The notes: generated by a model from the letters alone, not told the origin. Positions 11,210 through 23,399 are shown, counted from the first letter of the stretch. The stretch is 64,000 nucleotides of DNA from Sycobia sp. Sy_11 (GCA_018907035.1 JACCIC010000039.1:1246001-1310000), one strand, 5' to 3'. Translations and numbers: made by a program.

Positions 11210-12330
11210 GACGGACATTTAACTGTGAACGATTGATTATTAAATGTTAACAGGGACCTAGAGTATCGAACTCGGCACGCCCCACTAACTCGGATCAAGT
11301 CCCTCTTTAAACAGCTCATATCCCTCCACATTAACTCCCTGTCGATTTCATTTATATATCCGAAGCCAAGGTTACGTTTCGCGACGAACGATCGTGACTT
11401 TATGGAGACTGAAAAATTTCCAGCGTGACGTACGCTTTGACATTTTTCGCGTACGAAAATACATTTTCTTTTCTTTCTCTGTTCTGTTTTTTGTTCTTTT
11501 CCTTTTTCCTTTTTTTCTTTTCTTTATTTTTTTTCATTAACGACTCTCGCGTGCGTATATTTCGGATTAAAATTGCTCGAGGGTGGATGGGGGGAGGGGA
11601 GGGGTCGAAATGAATTATTTTTTGTCCCTCGTCAGAACGTTCCGACAGTTGGTTTAATTGCTGGAAGGAGGGTATATAAAAAAAAAAAAGGAGGGAAATT
11701 GGGAAAACGGCCATGGACAAAGGGTTATCGAAGCGGACGAATGAAGCGACGCGGGCGAAGTATAATTCAAAGAGACCGCAGAACATCCCCTCCAACCCCC
11801 GCCCGCCCCTCTATCTTCCCTACGAGAGCCCGTCGAACGGGGAGTTTTGGGTCGTTTTAATCAATGCGAATTATACGTGTATGTGTAAATGAGGAGGCCG
11901 CGCGAAATTACAAAGGGGAGGATTATTGGAAAGAAAATAGGTTGTTGAAGGCTTGGATCTCTTTCGTAGGTCTTAATTAAAGAAGGACCATTGGAATGTA
12001 TTTCATGAAAAATGAACTTGATGAAAGTGCTGTACACTTGATGAAATATAATTTAAAGTTCAATAGGACATAGTTAGTTTTTGATTTTTTTTTTCTTCTA
12101 CCATATTTCGTTGATCGACAGGTGTTTTTGGCCATCGTGCCATTCTCAAGAACTAATTCAGACTGAAGCGGTAGGAAGTAAAATGTGGGCCGTTGTCCCC
12201 TTATGATATGATATATGGTGGGCGGAGATACATTGTGTTCTTGAAATGATTACAGAAAAGCCCCCTGAATAATGAATCTATGCATAATTTATAACAGCTA
12301 ATTGATGTATAGGTTACTTAATAAAACTGG
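10000..12330. other. Mixed AT-rich noncoding block
   Basis: Unique DNA with a small 8-bp-arm palindrome at 10,294-10,317, a TA array at 11,151-11,206, and a purine/pyrimidine-skewed stretch at 11,460-11,790 (T-rich then G/A-rich). No coding frame is supported. Confidence 0.45.
11151..11206. repeat. (TA)n microsatellite, about 28 units
   Basis: A pure TA array flanked by AT-rich unique DNA. Confidence 0.97.
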
Positions 12331-12471
12331 TCATGTCGCTAGTGACAATCACATCGTTAATCCGTTCTCTAGTAATTTCTTTTATTTTATGCATATCTAA
12401 ACTTTTCGGTTTAGCCGATGTTATTTATTCACATATAATTTGTTTTATACAAAAGAAAGTATTTATAATAA

Positions 12472-12646
12472 GGTTGAGGACAGTATTTGTAGAAATAAAC
12501 TACGCAATTAAGTCTTGTGAAAAATTAATTTTAATTATTTATAATTAATAATTAATTAATACTATATGTTTTTAGATATAAACTACAGGAATAATTTTTC
12601 TAATAATCAATACTGTAGTTTATTTCTAAAAATCCTTCCCTCAACA
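12472..12646. mobile_element. Foldback element, MITE-like
   Basis: The left arm 12,472-12,503 and right arm 12,615-12,646 are imperfect inverted repeats 32 bp long, with a perfect 14-bp core (TAGAAATAAACTAC at 12,490-12,503 against its reverse complement at 12,615-12,628). A second forward copy of the core, with one mismatch, lies at 12,573-12,586 and forms a tight hairpin with the right arm. No coding capacity or target-site duplication can be defined. The pattern suits a short non-autonomous element. Confidence 0.5.
12569..12632. repeat. 64-nt hairpin, 19 of 20 bp paired
   Basis: Arms 12,569-12,588 and 12,613-12,632 are reverse complements with a single mismatch, around a 24-nt loop. Size and shape are within the range of insect microRNA precursors. 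The stem is very AT-rich, and an extra copy of the stem word lies just upstream, which favours a foldback repeat over an RNA gene. Confidence 0.55.
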
Positions 12647-12649
12647 AGG

Positions 12650-13196
12650 ATCCTGATACTTTATTCTAATTTTTGTCTTTATACAAAAGATGCTAAATAT
12701 ACTAATATGTTTAATTTTTTATTTATGTTATGAATATTATTAAGATAATTTCATACTATTATAGTCAATTTTTGTTCTTTTACACAGACTTTAAATGTTC
12801 ATCTAAGCGTTTCTCTAATGAACGATTTATTACACTCGCAATAACAAATCCGGTTACGTTTTTTGTCAAGCATCGGTTTTTTCTTTTTCTTTTTTTTATT
12901 GCCTAAGAGAAAAATGAATGTGGGACTTAAAAAATACAATAGATGTTGTTGCAATTGTCGAGAAACTGATGTCTTCATCTTAAAATATCATCGCGGTTAT
13001 CGCACTTTTTGTTTCAACAGATTCGAAAGCCAAAATTCCAAACGATAAAATTTTGCGTCCAGTTGAGAAAGTACAGCCACGAAATTATTTATCAAAGCGA
13101 ATCGGAAACACAAAGCTTGCTAGCCCCCCACCCCCACCAACGTCCAGCTTACCTAAGCGTCAAAACTATTTTTTCGACGGGTTTCCTATTGGGAGA
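12650..13196. other. AT-rich spacer
   Basis: Unique AT-rich DNA with a T-run near 12,876-12,898. No gene is recognised. Confidence 0.45.
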
Positions 13197-13226
13197 TAGA
13201 GAGAGTGAGAGAGAGAGAGAGAGAGC
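13197..13226. repeat. (GA)n microsatellite
   Basis: A short interrupted GA array at the edge of the GC-rich block that follows. Confidence 0.9.
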
Positions 13227-13655
13227 AGGTCAATATTTATTTTTAAACTTACACTAATACACGTGTACCCTCGCGCTCTCAATTTCGAACATTCCATCGG
13301 CCGCATTGTCGGATGATAAAAAACGAAACGAAACAAAACAAAAAACAAAAAACAAAAAAAAAAATCAATGCCCCTCTTAAACGAGTCGTATTTTTTGTGC
13401 ACTCGGCCGGCCGCGCGGCTCCGGCGCACATTGAGACGGAACGCGGACCGGCCGCAGGGCCGCCTATTTCCATCCGAGCGCAGAGCACACAGAATATATG
13501 CGAAATTGCACAAAGCCAGGGGCGCGCGTGCACCACCACCCCCTCCCGCCTGTGCCCCATCAGCCCACCCAGCGCGTTTTGCGCGATTAATCGCCCCGCC
13601 GCTGTTCGCGTTCGGGGGAGATAACGGCGAATCGACGTGGAAGGATCGGCGGCGA

Positions 13656-13702
13656 GGGGGCGACGGGGCGAGGGAGGGGGAGGGGGAGGGTGGGGTTGTG
13701 GG
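13656..13702 (+). other. G-quadruplex-prone G-run cluster
   Basis: Seven or more runs of three to five G separated by 1-4 nt on the plus strand satisfy the usual G3+N1-7 pattern. A second cluster follows at 14,034-14,054. Confidence 0.7.
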
Positions 13703-14350
13703 TTGTAGGTTACGTGTATCAGCACCCCGACCCGCTCCTGTCCCGCCTCGCCGTCGGGGCTGCGGTTACGGGGCTGGCCGGCTCGCAGTCGGCCGTCGGG
13801 CGCGCAGTTAGGCGGCGATCCGCGCGCGATTGTCGGTCGTGCCGTGAGCCCGGCTCGGGGTCCGACGCCGAGGGGACGGGCGCGAGGGACGCGCAGGATC
13901 CTCCTCATTGCAATTGCAAATGTTAACGTTGCCCTATATAACGTTTTGACGCATCTTCCACGGGCGGAGCGTTGCACGGCCGTCCGCTCATTGTACCGGG
14001 CGGTGGGATGTGGTTGCGACGAGCGAGGATGTTGGGGGGGGGAGGGGGAGAGGGACGCTACGACCGGTTTAAGTAAATACGGACGTGCGGGACGCGCGCG
14101 GGGAAAGAAGGCTTGGACACGGTCCGACGCGACTCTAGCATCGACTTTTGCCCGTGACAGCCGGAGAGCCGTGGCGGCGAGGGTGGGCGGGGGGGGAGAG
14201 GGTGACGGGTCAATCGAACGTCGGGCTTTGCTGGGTCGTATCGCGTTGATTCCCGAAACGTCGAGGGTGGTTGACGCGGCTGCTTTTTATCGCGGCTAGC
14301 TGGCGCTCTTTGACTCTCCAGAGTGCCTTTGACTCTCCCTCTCTTCCCCC

Positions 14351-14390
14351 TCTCTCTCTCTCTCTCTCACTCTTTCTCTCTCGCTCTCTC
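14351..14390. repeat. (CT)n microsatellite
   Basis: An interrupted CT array inside the GC-rich block. A (GA)n array lies about 420 bp downstream. Confidence 0.9.
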
Positions 14391-14809
14391 ACTATATCGC
14401 TCTTACTTACTTTTCTCCCGATTAGAAGAGCTATATCTCCATCTATCCTCGAAGGCCGCTCGAGAGGATGACGAGATTTTCTTAGGATCCCGGAAATCCT
14501 TTTTCGTCCTCCAATGTACGTCACGTAAGGCGGTTGGAGGGGGGGGGAGGTGCGGAAGGAAGAGGTTGGGAATTAGCGCGAAAGCGCACGGGAGCTCAGG
14601 CCGAGGGAGATGAAGCGACGCCGATGGCAAAGATAAGAGTTTCAGGATACGACTGAGAGAGACAGAACGGGGGGATGGAGGGTTCGAGAGCTTTGGGGCA
14701 AAAGGCTGGATGTTGAGTTTACGAATGGAAAACTTAACTTGGGGAAAACGAAGTCTCTCCCTCTCGGCACGCGCCTCGCGAGCGGAAGCTATACGATTGT
14801 GGAAAGGTG

Positions 14810-14811
<2 letters not shown>

Positions 14812-14845
<34 letters not shown>

Positions 14846-14850
14846 GAGAG
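14812..14850. repeat. (GA)n microsatellite
   Basis: A nearly pure GA array of about 19 units with one T interruption near its end. Confidence 0.95.
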
Positions 14851-15235
14851 GTCGCTGGGGGGGTCGATGGTGAGCGGGAGACAAACGAAGAGAGCGCGAG
14901 AGATAAATACGGAGAAATAGGTAAGAGGAGTCGATGTGAAAGACGAGAAAGGGATGGGAGGCGGAAGGGGCAGACGAGGTAAAGAGTTTCTTTAAAGTGA
15001 GATTAAGATGAAAGACGAGAAAGAAGTGTCGGGGTTGAGGGGGCGGGGGGGGGTGGAGGCAAAGGAGTATTTGCGAGCCTTAAGATTATATCCATCCTCT
15101 CTTCGATGCTCGGAGCGCCGACAGCTCGCAGTAGCAATATTGGATCTATGGAGAGAGGCTTGAATTAACATAAAGGGGCTTAATTTTTCATCGGCGCATT
15201 AAAGCTCGTCCGCTACACTCGCTGTGCACTGCATG

Positions 15236-15252
15236 TATTATTATTATCACTA

Positions 15253-15288
<36 letters not shown>

Positions 15289-15292
15289 TATC
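15236..15292. repeat. (TTA)n trinucleotide repeat
   Basis: About 17 TTA/ATT units with a few C interruptions at the start. Open frames through it read as poly-Y or poly-I. Confidence 0.92.
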
Positions 15293-15427
15293 ATTGTGGG
15301 TAATAATTTTCTTACTAAGCATAACGGTATATTCAGGACCGATATTCTGTTCTGTATCGTCAGGAAGTGCCAATTAAGCCATCGTCGTCATTATGTAAGA
15401 ACTGGGATATTTAGTGTCACGAAACAA

Positions 15428-15429
<2 letters not shown>

Positions 15430-15485
<56 letters not shown>
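15430..15485. repeat. (TA)n microsatellite, about 28 units
   Basis: Pure alternating AT, 140 bp downstream of the trinucleotide array. Confidence 0.97.
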
Positions 15486-15489
<4 letters not shown>

Positions 15490-15490
<1 letters not shown>

Positions 15491-16840
15491 GCAACGTCTG
15501 GTTTTTCCTTCGTTTATTCTTTTTTTTTTACCCCACGCCACGCCGACCCTAAATGATATCCTGAAAGAATTTTTCTATTAGGCGGAAATTCTTTATGTAA
15601 ATTAGAAATGCGCACCGGCCTGTAATAAAAACACCTCGCCTAAACGCTTGGGAAGTGCTTTAACCTCGAGGATTTAACCCCTTTTTCGCGTCAACTTTAT
15701 GCGCTACTTGCTTATTTCGCTGATTAGATCTCGCGAGACTTTCATTTAGTAAATGGAGTAATAATAAGATTGTATGATATAATAAAATAAGATTTACGAC
15801 TTTCGAAAGTCCAATGCTAAATCCTATAATCTGTTCGAATGATCGATAAGCCAGCCAGAAGAAAATATCCTTTATCAAAAAAAAAAGGGCGACTATAAAA
15901 GGTATACGCAATTTCTGTATTGGAATTGTATATTCGAATTTTTTATGATACTTATGCTGATATAGTAATAAAAATTTTATCTAATAACATAATTCATTTA
16001 CACCCTTATGATAATCTTACTCTTATATTACTCTATCTCACTCTTATATTAAATAAATAATATAATAGTAACTACATAAAATCTATTGTATTATGACTAT
16101 TTTCATCTAAAAGACGAACAAAAAATAAACCCATTAAGTACTGTAGATATTTTAATTGTTCTATTCAATTTTATAGTATTGGAATACACCAATATAGCTC
16201 TTTTAGCATCCATTTTTTCGTACACTCGAATACACTCGAACTAAGAACGGAGGTCGAAAGTTCAGATAAATTTTTTATCAAAAATAGATTCCTAATTGCT
16301 TTCGGAACGAATGGATAATAATTTAGCCGTTGAGCAAAATCTTGAAGAAATCGTTATCTACAGATAATTTCATTGAAATTGATTTATTACGAAAAATTTC
16401 TATCGCTTTTCTATCGACCCCAATAATGTTATAAACTGCTGAAGGAGCCGAATTCGGTCGTTAGCAGGCGGTAATATTTAATTTAGAATATTTTTTCCAA
16501 AAATCATGATTTAGTTTATGACGTTTCCTTACTTACTTGTACACACCATTGCTGGCGATATATGTACTAATTATATCATTTAGTAATCAGTTGAGCGGAA
16601 TCACGTTCTTGTCTATGAAACGTCTATTACGTGTCATTCGAAGAATTCCAACAGTGCAAATAACGATTCCCTGAATAAGCATCCCAATAACCGATCGTAT
16701 TTGCATCTATCTTATTCTAGCGCAAGGGCCACCGTCAAATATTGATACATCGATAGTTTTCTCGGCCAAATATTTGACTTTCAGCATATCGATGTTAAAT
16801 GTTTCCCTTACAAGTTACGTCATTGATTAATAGTGTAGAC
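15490..16840. other. AT-rich noncoding block
   Basis: Unique DNA. An 83-codon minus-strand frame at 15,660-15,911 is hydrophobic but has no recognisable family and is not called. A TATAAAAGG motif at 15,894-15,902 lies in AT-rich sequence without other promoter signs. Confidence 0.45.
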
Positions 16841-16843
16841 AAG

Positions 16844-16845
<2 letters not shown>

Positions 16846-16901
<56 letters not shown>
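16846..16901. repeat. (TA)n microsatellite, about 28 units
   Basis: A pure TA array at the boundary between AT-rich DNA and the next GC-rich block. Confidence 0.97.
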
Positions 16902-16904
<3 letters not shown>

Positions 16905-17481
16905 TGCCGTCCCGAATATCGCTGAAGATTATACTCCGCAAATTGGTGTTTGAAAACTTTTCATTTCCATTAAACCGCGCGATAGATCGTTCCACATTTA
17001 TCCCCAAATGTACTCTGGGGCAAAAAAAAAAAAAAAAACACTCACCGCGCATCGATCCCGCGCGGCAGAAACAGCCCGTTGCGACGTCGGACGCTTTTAT
17101 ATCGATTGCCGCGCGCGCTCGGAGCGCGGAGGGGGTGGGGGGGGAGGATACATAACGCGCCGAGCTTAAAAACTTTCGCCCGAAAGCGAAATCTTTCAGC
17201 GCATTAAGCACTCGGCCGAAGCAGTACTTGGGCGAAGATGGCGCGGGGGTGGCGGGGGGGGGGGATTGGTGAGAGAGAACAAGGTTGGGGAGCCACGAGA
17301 GCATTCGTATAAATTCATAGCTAGACCTACTTTGCCACCAAGTAATTACGGAGTACAAGGACAGGGGGGGCAGCGGAAGCGCCGCATTGCGCTGCGAAAT
17401 CGCGCGTAAATATCAATAAGCGCGAGCGGCAGGTGAACTCTCTAATTTAAAATTAATTACCCGAGGAGGCGAGGGGAGGGG

Positions 17482-17506
17482 TGAGAGAGAGAGAGAGAGA
17501 GAGAGA
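17482..17506. repeat. (GA)n microsatellite
   Basis: Twelve GA units, opposed to the CT array at 17,611-17,649. Confidence 0.93.
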
Positions 17507-17606
17507 CAAATAAGCGAGGGTAGTAGGAGGCGGCGGATAGGAAGTAACAAGACACCCCGACCCCCCTCCAACTTGGCGAAGTTCGCGGATCGCCGGGAGT
17601 TGGGCC

Positions 17607-17610
<4 letters not shown>

Positions 17611-17649
<39 letters not shown>
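17611..17649. repeat. (CT)n microsatellite
   Basis: About 19 pure CT units. It can pair with the upstream GA array as an inverted repeat. Confidence 0.95.
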
Positions 17650-17650
<1 letters not shown>

Positions 17651-17871
17651 AACGACCAGGCCGCGACGCGGAATACAAATTTCGATCGCGGCCATGGCGC
17701 TCGCTCGTTCGGCGGCTCGTGGCGTACGAGCCTCGCGATTCGGCCACAAATTGGTGCGACGGGGGCGGGGGAGCCGGCCGAAACGCGCGGCAGTCGAATA
17801 ATTTCGATGAATACGTACTACCACCGGTCCCGGCAGAACCGCGGACATCGGCCGCGCGCGTGCGTGTTCGT

Positions 17872-17900
17872 CTATATATGTATATATATATATATATATA
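17872..17900. repeat. (TA)n microsatellite
   Basis: A TA array with one TATG interruption. Confidence 0.92.
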
Positions 17901-17999
17901 GTCATGCACTGATGCGAGCTAACGAGCACATGTATATTCGAAATAACAACGCTCGTTACAAAGCGTCGAAAGCGCAGCCACTCCGTCAGTCGTGAAATA

Positions 18000-19210
18000 G
18001 TGCGACTCTCATTTCGCCGACCGATGGATGTACCGAATGACTTTTTTTTATATATATATTTGTACTTTTTGCCCTCTTTGTTTTAATTGCGTTATTTATA
18101 AAAAAAAAACATATTTCTAGCTCTTTTAGATTTTATGCGATATTTATAAGTGTGTTTTACTGAGATATTTTATAGTTTTTATCATATCTATTGTGAATTC
18201 ATTTTAAAATTGCTAAAAAGGTGAAAAATTAATATTTCTATGAATAGTACAGCTGCATCATTTTAATAATGTGAACATGTTTATACGATGCACAAGAAGC
18301 GGATTTAACGCAATTAAATGAAACTTGTTTTATCGGTCTCACAATTTTTTGCTAAATAAACGTTATAATACCGACAGTTTATAAAAAGTACGTAGTTATA
18401 TCAGTCAGCTGTAGAATATTCGTCATTTTTTTACTGAAGAAAATATTCATTTGAATTCAGAAGGATAAATCACCAAAACACCTTGTTCTTTTCCTCTTTA
18501 TTCACAGCTTAATGAGATGTAAGAAAGAGATCTACTAAATACAGATTTATTGCCATATTTTGCGATTCGCAAAATGCGAACAATGATTTTTTTTTACAAA
18601 TTTTAAAAATCATCCGTATTTAAGTATTGAGAAATCGTCTGAGAGTAGTTTTTTACTTTTAAGATACCAATAATGGATACAAAAATGTTCTCCCATTTCT
18701 CTCATATTTATGATTTCATAATACTAATAATATTTTTTAGGCCTTAAAAAAGCCAGGGGCTAAAATTAATTTTAAAAATACTATAGATGACTTTAAAATT
18801 TCTTAAAATAATATCGAAGCCTGTCATATCGTGATGAGTATAAAAAAAAATGTTTATAATGAATTTTTTTTAAATGAAAATCCACGTTTAAAATGACAGG
18901 TAATTCAATCGGATTACTAGGATTAATTTAAACGAAAAACTAACGAGGTTGTATTACTTAAGGAGTTGTGATTTTTTTAATTTAAAGAAACACGACACTC
19001 ATCTTGATTCGATCCAATGCATAATATGATATCAAATCCATATTCGCGTGCCTTTTTCTCACTTCGCCGTAAATGATGAAAAAACAGGCAATTTTTACCG
19101 TCAGCCTTTTTGATACTCTATTCATTTCTATTCGGTGTGAATGAGATTTACAAAAAAAAATTTATAAATAATACTTTACAATAAATTTCCTCTGTTTTAT
19201 ATGCAAATGA
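18000..19210. other. AT-rich noncoding block
   Basis: Unique AT-rich DNA with A and T runs. CCTGTCAT near 18,820 and ATGACAGG near 18,893 form an 8-bp inverted pair, which may be chance. No gene. Confidence 0.45.
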
Positions 19211-19380
19211 ACATTCATTCGTTCCGCGTACGCCTCGATTTTCCAATGAGATCAGTGGCCCACGCGATCCGCCGATGCGCGTAAGCAACTTGTATTTCGG
19301 CTCGTAACGCCAATCGATTATTATTATTTACTCGAGGTTCCCCGCTGCCAAGCGATGAACTCTCCGCTCGTCGAGAAAGG

Positions 19381-19385
<5 letters not shown>

Positions 19386-19420
<35 letters not shown>
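19386..19420. repeat. (GA)n microsatellite
   Basis: A pure GA array of about 17 units within a slightly longer purine tract. Confidence 0.95.
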
Positions 19421-19424
<4 letters not shown>

Positions 19425-19744
19425 TACAGAGTTCATCTCTCGGCGATCCACTCGATTATTCCCTTTGTGCGAATTCCCAAACGGTTCAATCCAGATTTTA
19501 TTCGCGGCGGAGCGCAGCCGCGGCGTTAATAACGAGGCGGTGGCCGTGGACGCGTCGTCTTTTAGAGGCACAAAAAAATTATAATAAAAAAAAAAATTCG
19601 TAACGACCGTTGTATTTCTTCTTTGCCGGTCTTTCCAAACGAAAAACAAAACTTTCTTTTTGTATGTAAGCACAAAGATGCCGGGAATAAATAAAGCAGC
19701 TGAACATTAACGAGAAAAACATTCTTTGTTGTCAACCATTCAGC

Positions 19745-19790
19745 TATATATATATGTGTGTGTATGTGAGTGTGTATGTTAGTGTGTATG
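19745..19790. repeat. Degenerate (TA)n/(TG)n tract
   Basis: TA units pass into interrupted TG/TATG units. Confidence 0.85.
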
Positions 19791-20677
19791 CATGATGAAA
19801 ATAATATTCTATTTCGCGTTTTAAAAATTAAACGAAACTTCACGGCGATGGTATAACGTTGAAAATAGATTAAAATATACATTTTCCCATATATGGAATA
19901 ACAGTCGAGCGCTTCTCGACGGGGGAAAAAATTAATTAGAACCGACGCGGAGTTTTAACTTGTATCTCGCGTACGCTTCGGGTAAGAGCAAATCGCAGCT
20001 GATGTTGCATTAATCGAGACGTCGGTCTTCGTGGGTCCCCGTTAAATCGAAAGAAACAAAAAAAAAAAAATCCCCTCGAAATTACCGTCCCCGTCGTGAC
20101 CGAGATAACGACGTCGCCGGCGTTAATTTTACCGCGCCCGGATCGCGTTGCGTCGCTTGTGTCGCGCCCTCCGCGTCGTTATCCCCGCCCCCCCCTCCCC
20201 AGTCCAGGCCGTAAGGGACGGATAATTCGCGCGTCGATCTCGCGCTCGTCCAATACTGCTCCCAAATCGCCCCGACCCCCTCGCGTGTCTGCCAGCGCCG
20301 AGCCATCGATTTCGCGTATATACAACGGCGACGAGCGGTTATAATGGTCGATCGGTGGCGAAAACGATTAATAAACGTCAGCCGGTTGGGCGCTAACCGA
20401 CGGACGCCGTAATAATGATAATAATGGACAGGCGAGGCGGCCGCGAGCGCACCGCGAAGAAGCCGACGCGCGCGCGCAGGGTTGCGGTGGAAGGGGCGCG
20501 TTGGCGGGGGGGGAGGGCGGTGGAAGAGGCTGCGAAAGCTCGAAATTCCCGCGAGCTCGTGCTATTACCGGCGGGACAAAGAGCGCCGTCTTTATATATC
20601 TTGCTTCCGCCTATCCTCTCGCCGCGCGCGGGCAGAGGTCCGCGTACTTACACCGGCAGGTATAATAATACGAACGT

Positions 20678-20690
20678 GTATATGTGTATG

Positions 20691-20784
<94 letters not shown>
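20678..20784. repeat. Compound (TA)n with TATG interruptions
   Basis: Two long TA arrays joined by TATG-containing spacers, over 100 bp in all. The regularly placed G interruptions are typical of an old expanding array. Confidence 0.95.
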
Positions 20785-20785
<1 letters not shown>

Positions 20786-20900
20786 GCGGGCGGGCGGTCT
20801 CGCCTCTGTGCGTTTTCGTACTTTGCACTTTATAGGGGAGTTTGCGCTGACGTTTACTTATTCGCTCGCGGCTTCTTCCCCCACTCTCCACTCTCCGACG

Positions 20901-20902
<2 letters not shown>

Positions 20903-20945
<43 letters not shown>
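20903..20945. repeat. (GA)n microsatellite
   Basis: A pure GA array of about 21 units in a GC-rich block, about 120 bp after the compound TA array. Confidence 0.96.
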
Positions 20946-20949
<4 letters not shown>

Positions 20950-21511
20950 GGTGCTGGTAAGTTCTCTTCTCGCTTGGGCGAGGTGAAGGAGGTTTTCGCC
21001 CGCGTTATTGCCGCGTCCCTTTTTCGCGGGGCGCTCGCGCTTTGTTTCGCGCGCCCGCGACGCGACGCCCAGTAAAATGCGAATTTTATGAGGTCGACAC
21101 GGGGGCTCCGCGGAACTCCTCCTCTCCCCCCCATTCCCCCTCCCCCTCGCCGCCCACCCGCGAATGAGAAGAATATTTACACAGCGTGGCCCGGGCTCTC
21201 TGCGCCGCGCGGCGGGGCCCGCTTTTATTGGCCGTGCTCCGACTTTCATTCATATTTGAACGAATGGGCGGTTGTAAATCGTGCGCGACCGCGCCAAGTC
21301 GAGTCGCTTCCACGGATGAAATCGCGAAATTTGCCCAGGTCTTTCTCGTAGTGCCTCTGTCTTCGTTTGTTACAAATTTTACAGCTGGTGCGCGGATGAA
21401 ATTTGAGGGTGGAGAGGGTTGAAATTTTAGGATTTTTAATTATAATGCAGATTTAGAATATTCATCTGGCTTGTACATTACCGAAATGGAGCAAGGGATC
21501 TAGAAATTTCC

Positions 21512-21519
<8 letters not shown>

Positions 21520-21554
<35 letters not shown>
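21520..21554. repeat. (CA)n microsatellite
   Basis: About 17 pure CA units, preceded by degenerate CATA units. Confidence 0.95.
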
Positions 21555-21555
<1 letters not shown>

Positions 21556-22194
21556 TCTTATAGAACTCTTATTTGAATCATTCATGCCAAATGTTTATTG
21601 AAAATAAGAATTCAATACTCATTTTAACAGACATAAAAAAATTTATTTGTTTTAAAACCTACTTTTTCGTTACCTACCACATTTTTATACTAGATCTTAA
21701 TTTTCGAATAGAAAAAAAAGTTATTTAGAGCGTAATTTATCTCACCAAACGAGCGCGTACTTGTTACTTTTCTACTGTTTTTAAGAGAAAACACTTGTGT
21801 GGCATAACAGGCAGAACAGACTTTGCTAAAAAAAAACAGCTGAAATTTTCGTAGTATTTATATGTCTTTCTGTATTGATTTTACAAAAATTCGCATGTTA
21901 ATTACATATAAAAGCTTTATCCATCACTCGACATTGATTTTTTCTTCTACAAACATGCTGCTTCCACCGTCCTAATCTTTCTAAATTCCTCGATCTGTCT
22001 GAGGCGAGCTTAACCGATGTCTTACGAAGGCCAAGCCTATTGTTATTGGATGCACATAAATGTGCATGGAAGAAAAAGAGATGCCATCGCTCGAGGGCTT
22101 GGAATATTTAAGGCTGGCCAGCCAAAAACCGCATCGTCATCGTTGCACCGATGAAAATTTAAATGGAACGCTGTTACATGCCAGAGAAAACACT

Positions 22195-22233
22195 ATGTAT
22201 ATATATATGTATATATATATATATATATATATA
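22195..22233. repeat. (TA)n microsatellite
   Basis: A TA array with one TATG interruption. Confidence 0.93.
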
Positions 22234-22560
22234 CACCACTGGATAATAATTGATATACTTGTTAACCCATGAGCCGCGAAGCCCCTTATCTCGCTTGATT
22301 AGCGACTCTTTCGGTCATAGCATAGAAACAGGATTTTCCAGATCCGCTGAGCTCTGAAACAAATACCATAGTTTCGATAAATATGCATATACCGACCTGT
22401 ATATAATAATGAGAGTGAGCGTCGATATACCGATTTCCGCTATTCATTACTCGCCGACTCGTCAATCTAAACGACCGTGCGTCCACTGTACTGACGCGCC
22501 CCAGTCGCGCCGCGACTGCTGTGGGCGATTCGACCGACCACGGGGCGATGAGAGAGTCCT

Positions 22561-22574
22561 GGGGGGGGGGGGGG
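22561..22574. repeat. G14 homopolymer
   Basis: Fourteen consecutive G, among the longest G/C runs in the window. It is a likely site of length error in assembly. Confidence 0.9.
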
Positions 22575-23327
22575 TTAACACGGACACGTCGCCGCGCGAT
22601 CTGAATTTTTGACGAAAGAGAGATTGGATTTTGATATAAGAGATAGTTGGCGAGCAATGAAAACAGATGGCGATGATCGCTCGAACCAGAAGCGTTCGAG
22701 CAGCGAAATGATACTTTGAACTACATATACGTATACCTTTGCACCTTAGCGCTATTTATATGTAGACGCAATTTTTAAGTTTATTAGTAATGCCGATATC
22801 GGCTGTTTTTTTTGCAAACTGAAAATATTTTATAAACAGTTTTCGAATGCTCGAAATTCACCTTAGAGTACCTATTTTTAAGAGACTTATATCCTCAATT
22901 GCTACTGTACTTAATGAGCTCTTTTCAACAAAAATTTCCATGCGCGCCTTTTTTAAAAGGCAAAAAGTCGCCAACACCCAAGGTTTTCTTTGGAATGAAT
23001 ATGTTTTATTTTTTGTTTTTTTTTTGTTTTTTTATTTGCTTCCTCGTCGCGGCGTAAATAGCGACGCAATTTTAATGCCGAAAAGTTGTTCCGGCGAAAG
23101 TTTCGCAAATGAGAGCGGATAATAAAGGCCATTTTGTGCATATAGTATATTATATGCATATTATATACATATACCTTACCGCGATACTTTGAAAAATTAT
23201 TGCGCATCAAGAATTCTTAAAATACATTTATTTTTCGAGATTTTTATAGAATAAGTTCGCGGTCGAGCAGGAGAGAAACTGGGTCAACCGAAAAAGTTGG
23301 AAAATTTTATTTTATTATATTAATAAA

Positions 23328-23330
<3 letters not shown>

Positions 23331-23396
<66 letters not shown>
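23331..23396. repeat. (TA)n microsatellite, about 33 units
   Basis: The longest uninterrupted TA array in the window. Confidence 0.97.

Positions 23397-23399
<3 letters not shown>

Larger units (their letters stand above)
13370..15130. other. Large GC-rich block, G-rich and purine-rich
   Basis: CpG-rich DNA with dense G-runs (13,656-13,702 and 14,034-14,054), CT and GA arrays, and a 15-bp direct repeat (TGAAAGACGAGAAAG, at about 14,937 and 15,009). Long frames on both strands (for example 13,279-13,977 minus, 232 codons) are proline/arginine-rich readings of GC-rich DNA with no domain. A promoter-like island is possible but unproven. Confidence 0.5.
17040..17995. other. GC-rich block with opposed GA and CT arrays
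   Basis: CpG-rich DNA with G-runs near 17,130-17,146 and 17,252-17,263, a GA array, a CT array 105 bp further on, and a TA array at the 3' end. A 9-mer AGATGGCGC at 17,236-17,244 fits the Drosophila CTCF core, but matches to such a degenerate word are expected by chance. Confidence 0.5.
19215..21425. other. Large GC-rich block
   Basis: CpG-rich DNA with GA arrays at 19,386 and 20,903, a TG-rich tract at 19,745, a compound TA array at 20,678-20,784, and C/G homopolymers near 20,188-20,200 and 20,504-20,513. A GTAAGT word at 20,958 follows the second GA array and looks like a splice donor, but nothing else supports an exon. Confidence 0.5.

Noticed and set aside
13279..13977. 232-codon minus-strand open frame
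   Set aside because: Rich in Pro/Arg/Ala through CpG-rich DNA and a poly-A tract, overlapped by equally long frames on the other strand, with no domain.
17236..17244. CTCF core AGATGGCGC
   Set aside because: A nine-base degenerate match is expected by chance a couple of times in the window, and the flanks do not extend the motif.
18820..18900. CCTGTCAT/ATGACAGG inverted pair as transposon ends
   Set aside because: Only 8 bp match, the similarity does not extend, and there is no target-site duplication.
20415..20960. 181-codon plus-strand open frame and its 180-codon minus partner
   Set aside because: Mostly YI/RE/SL translations of TA and GA arrays.
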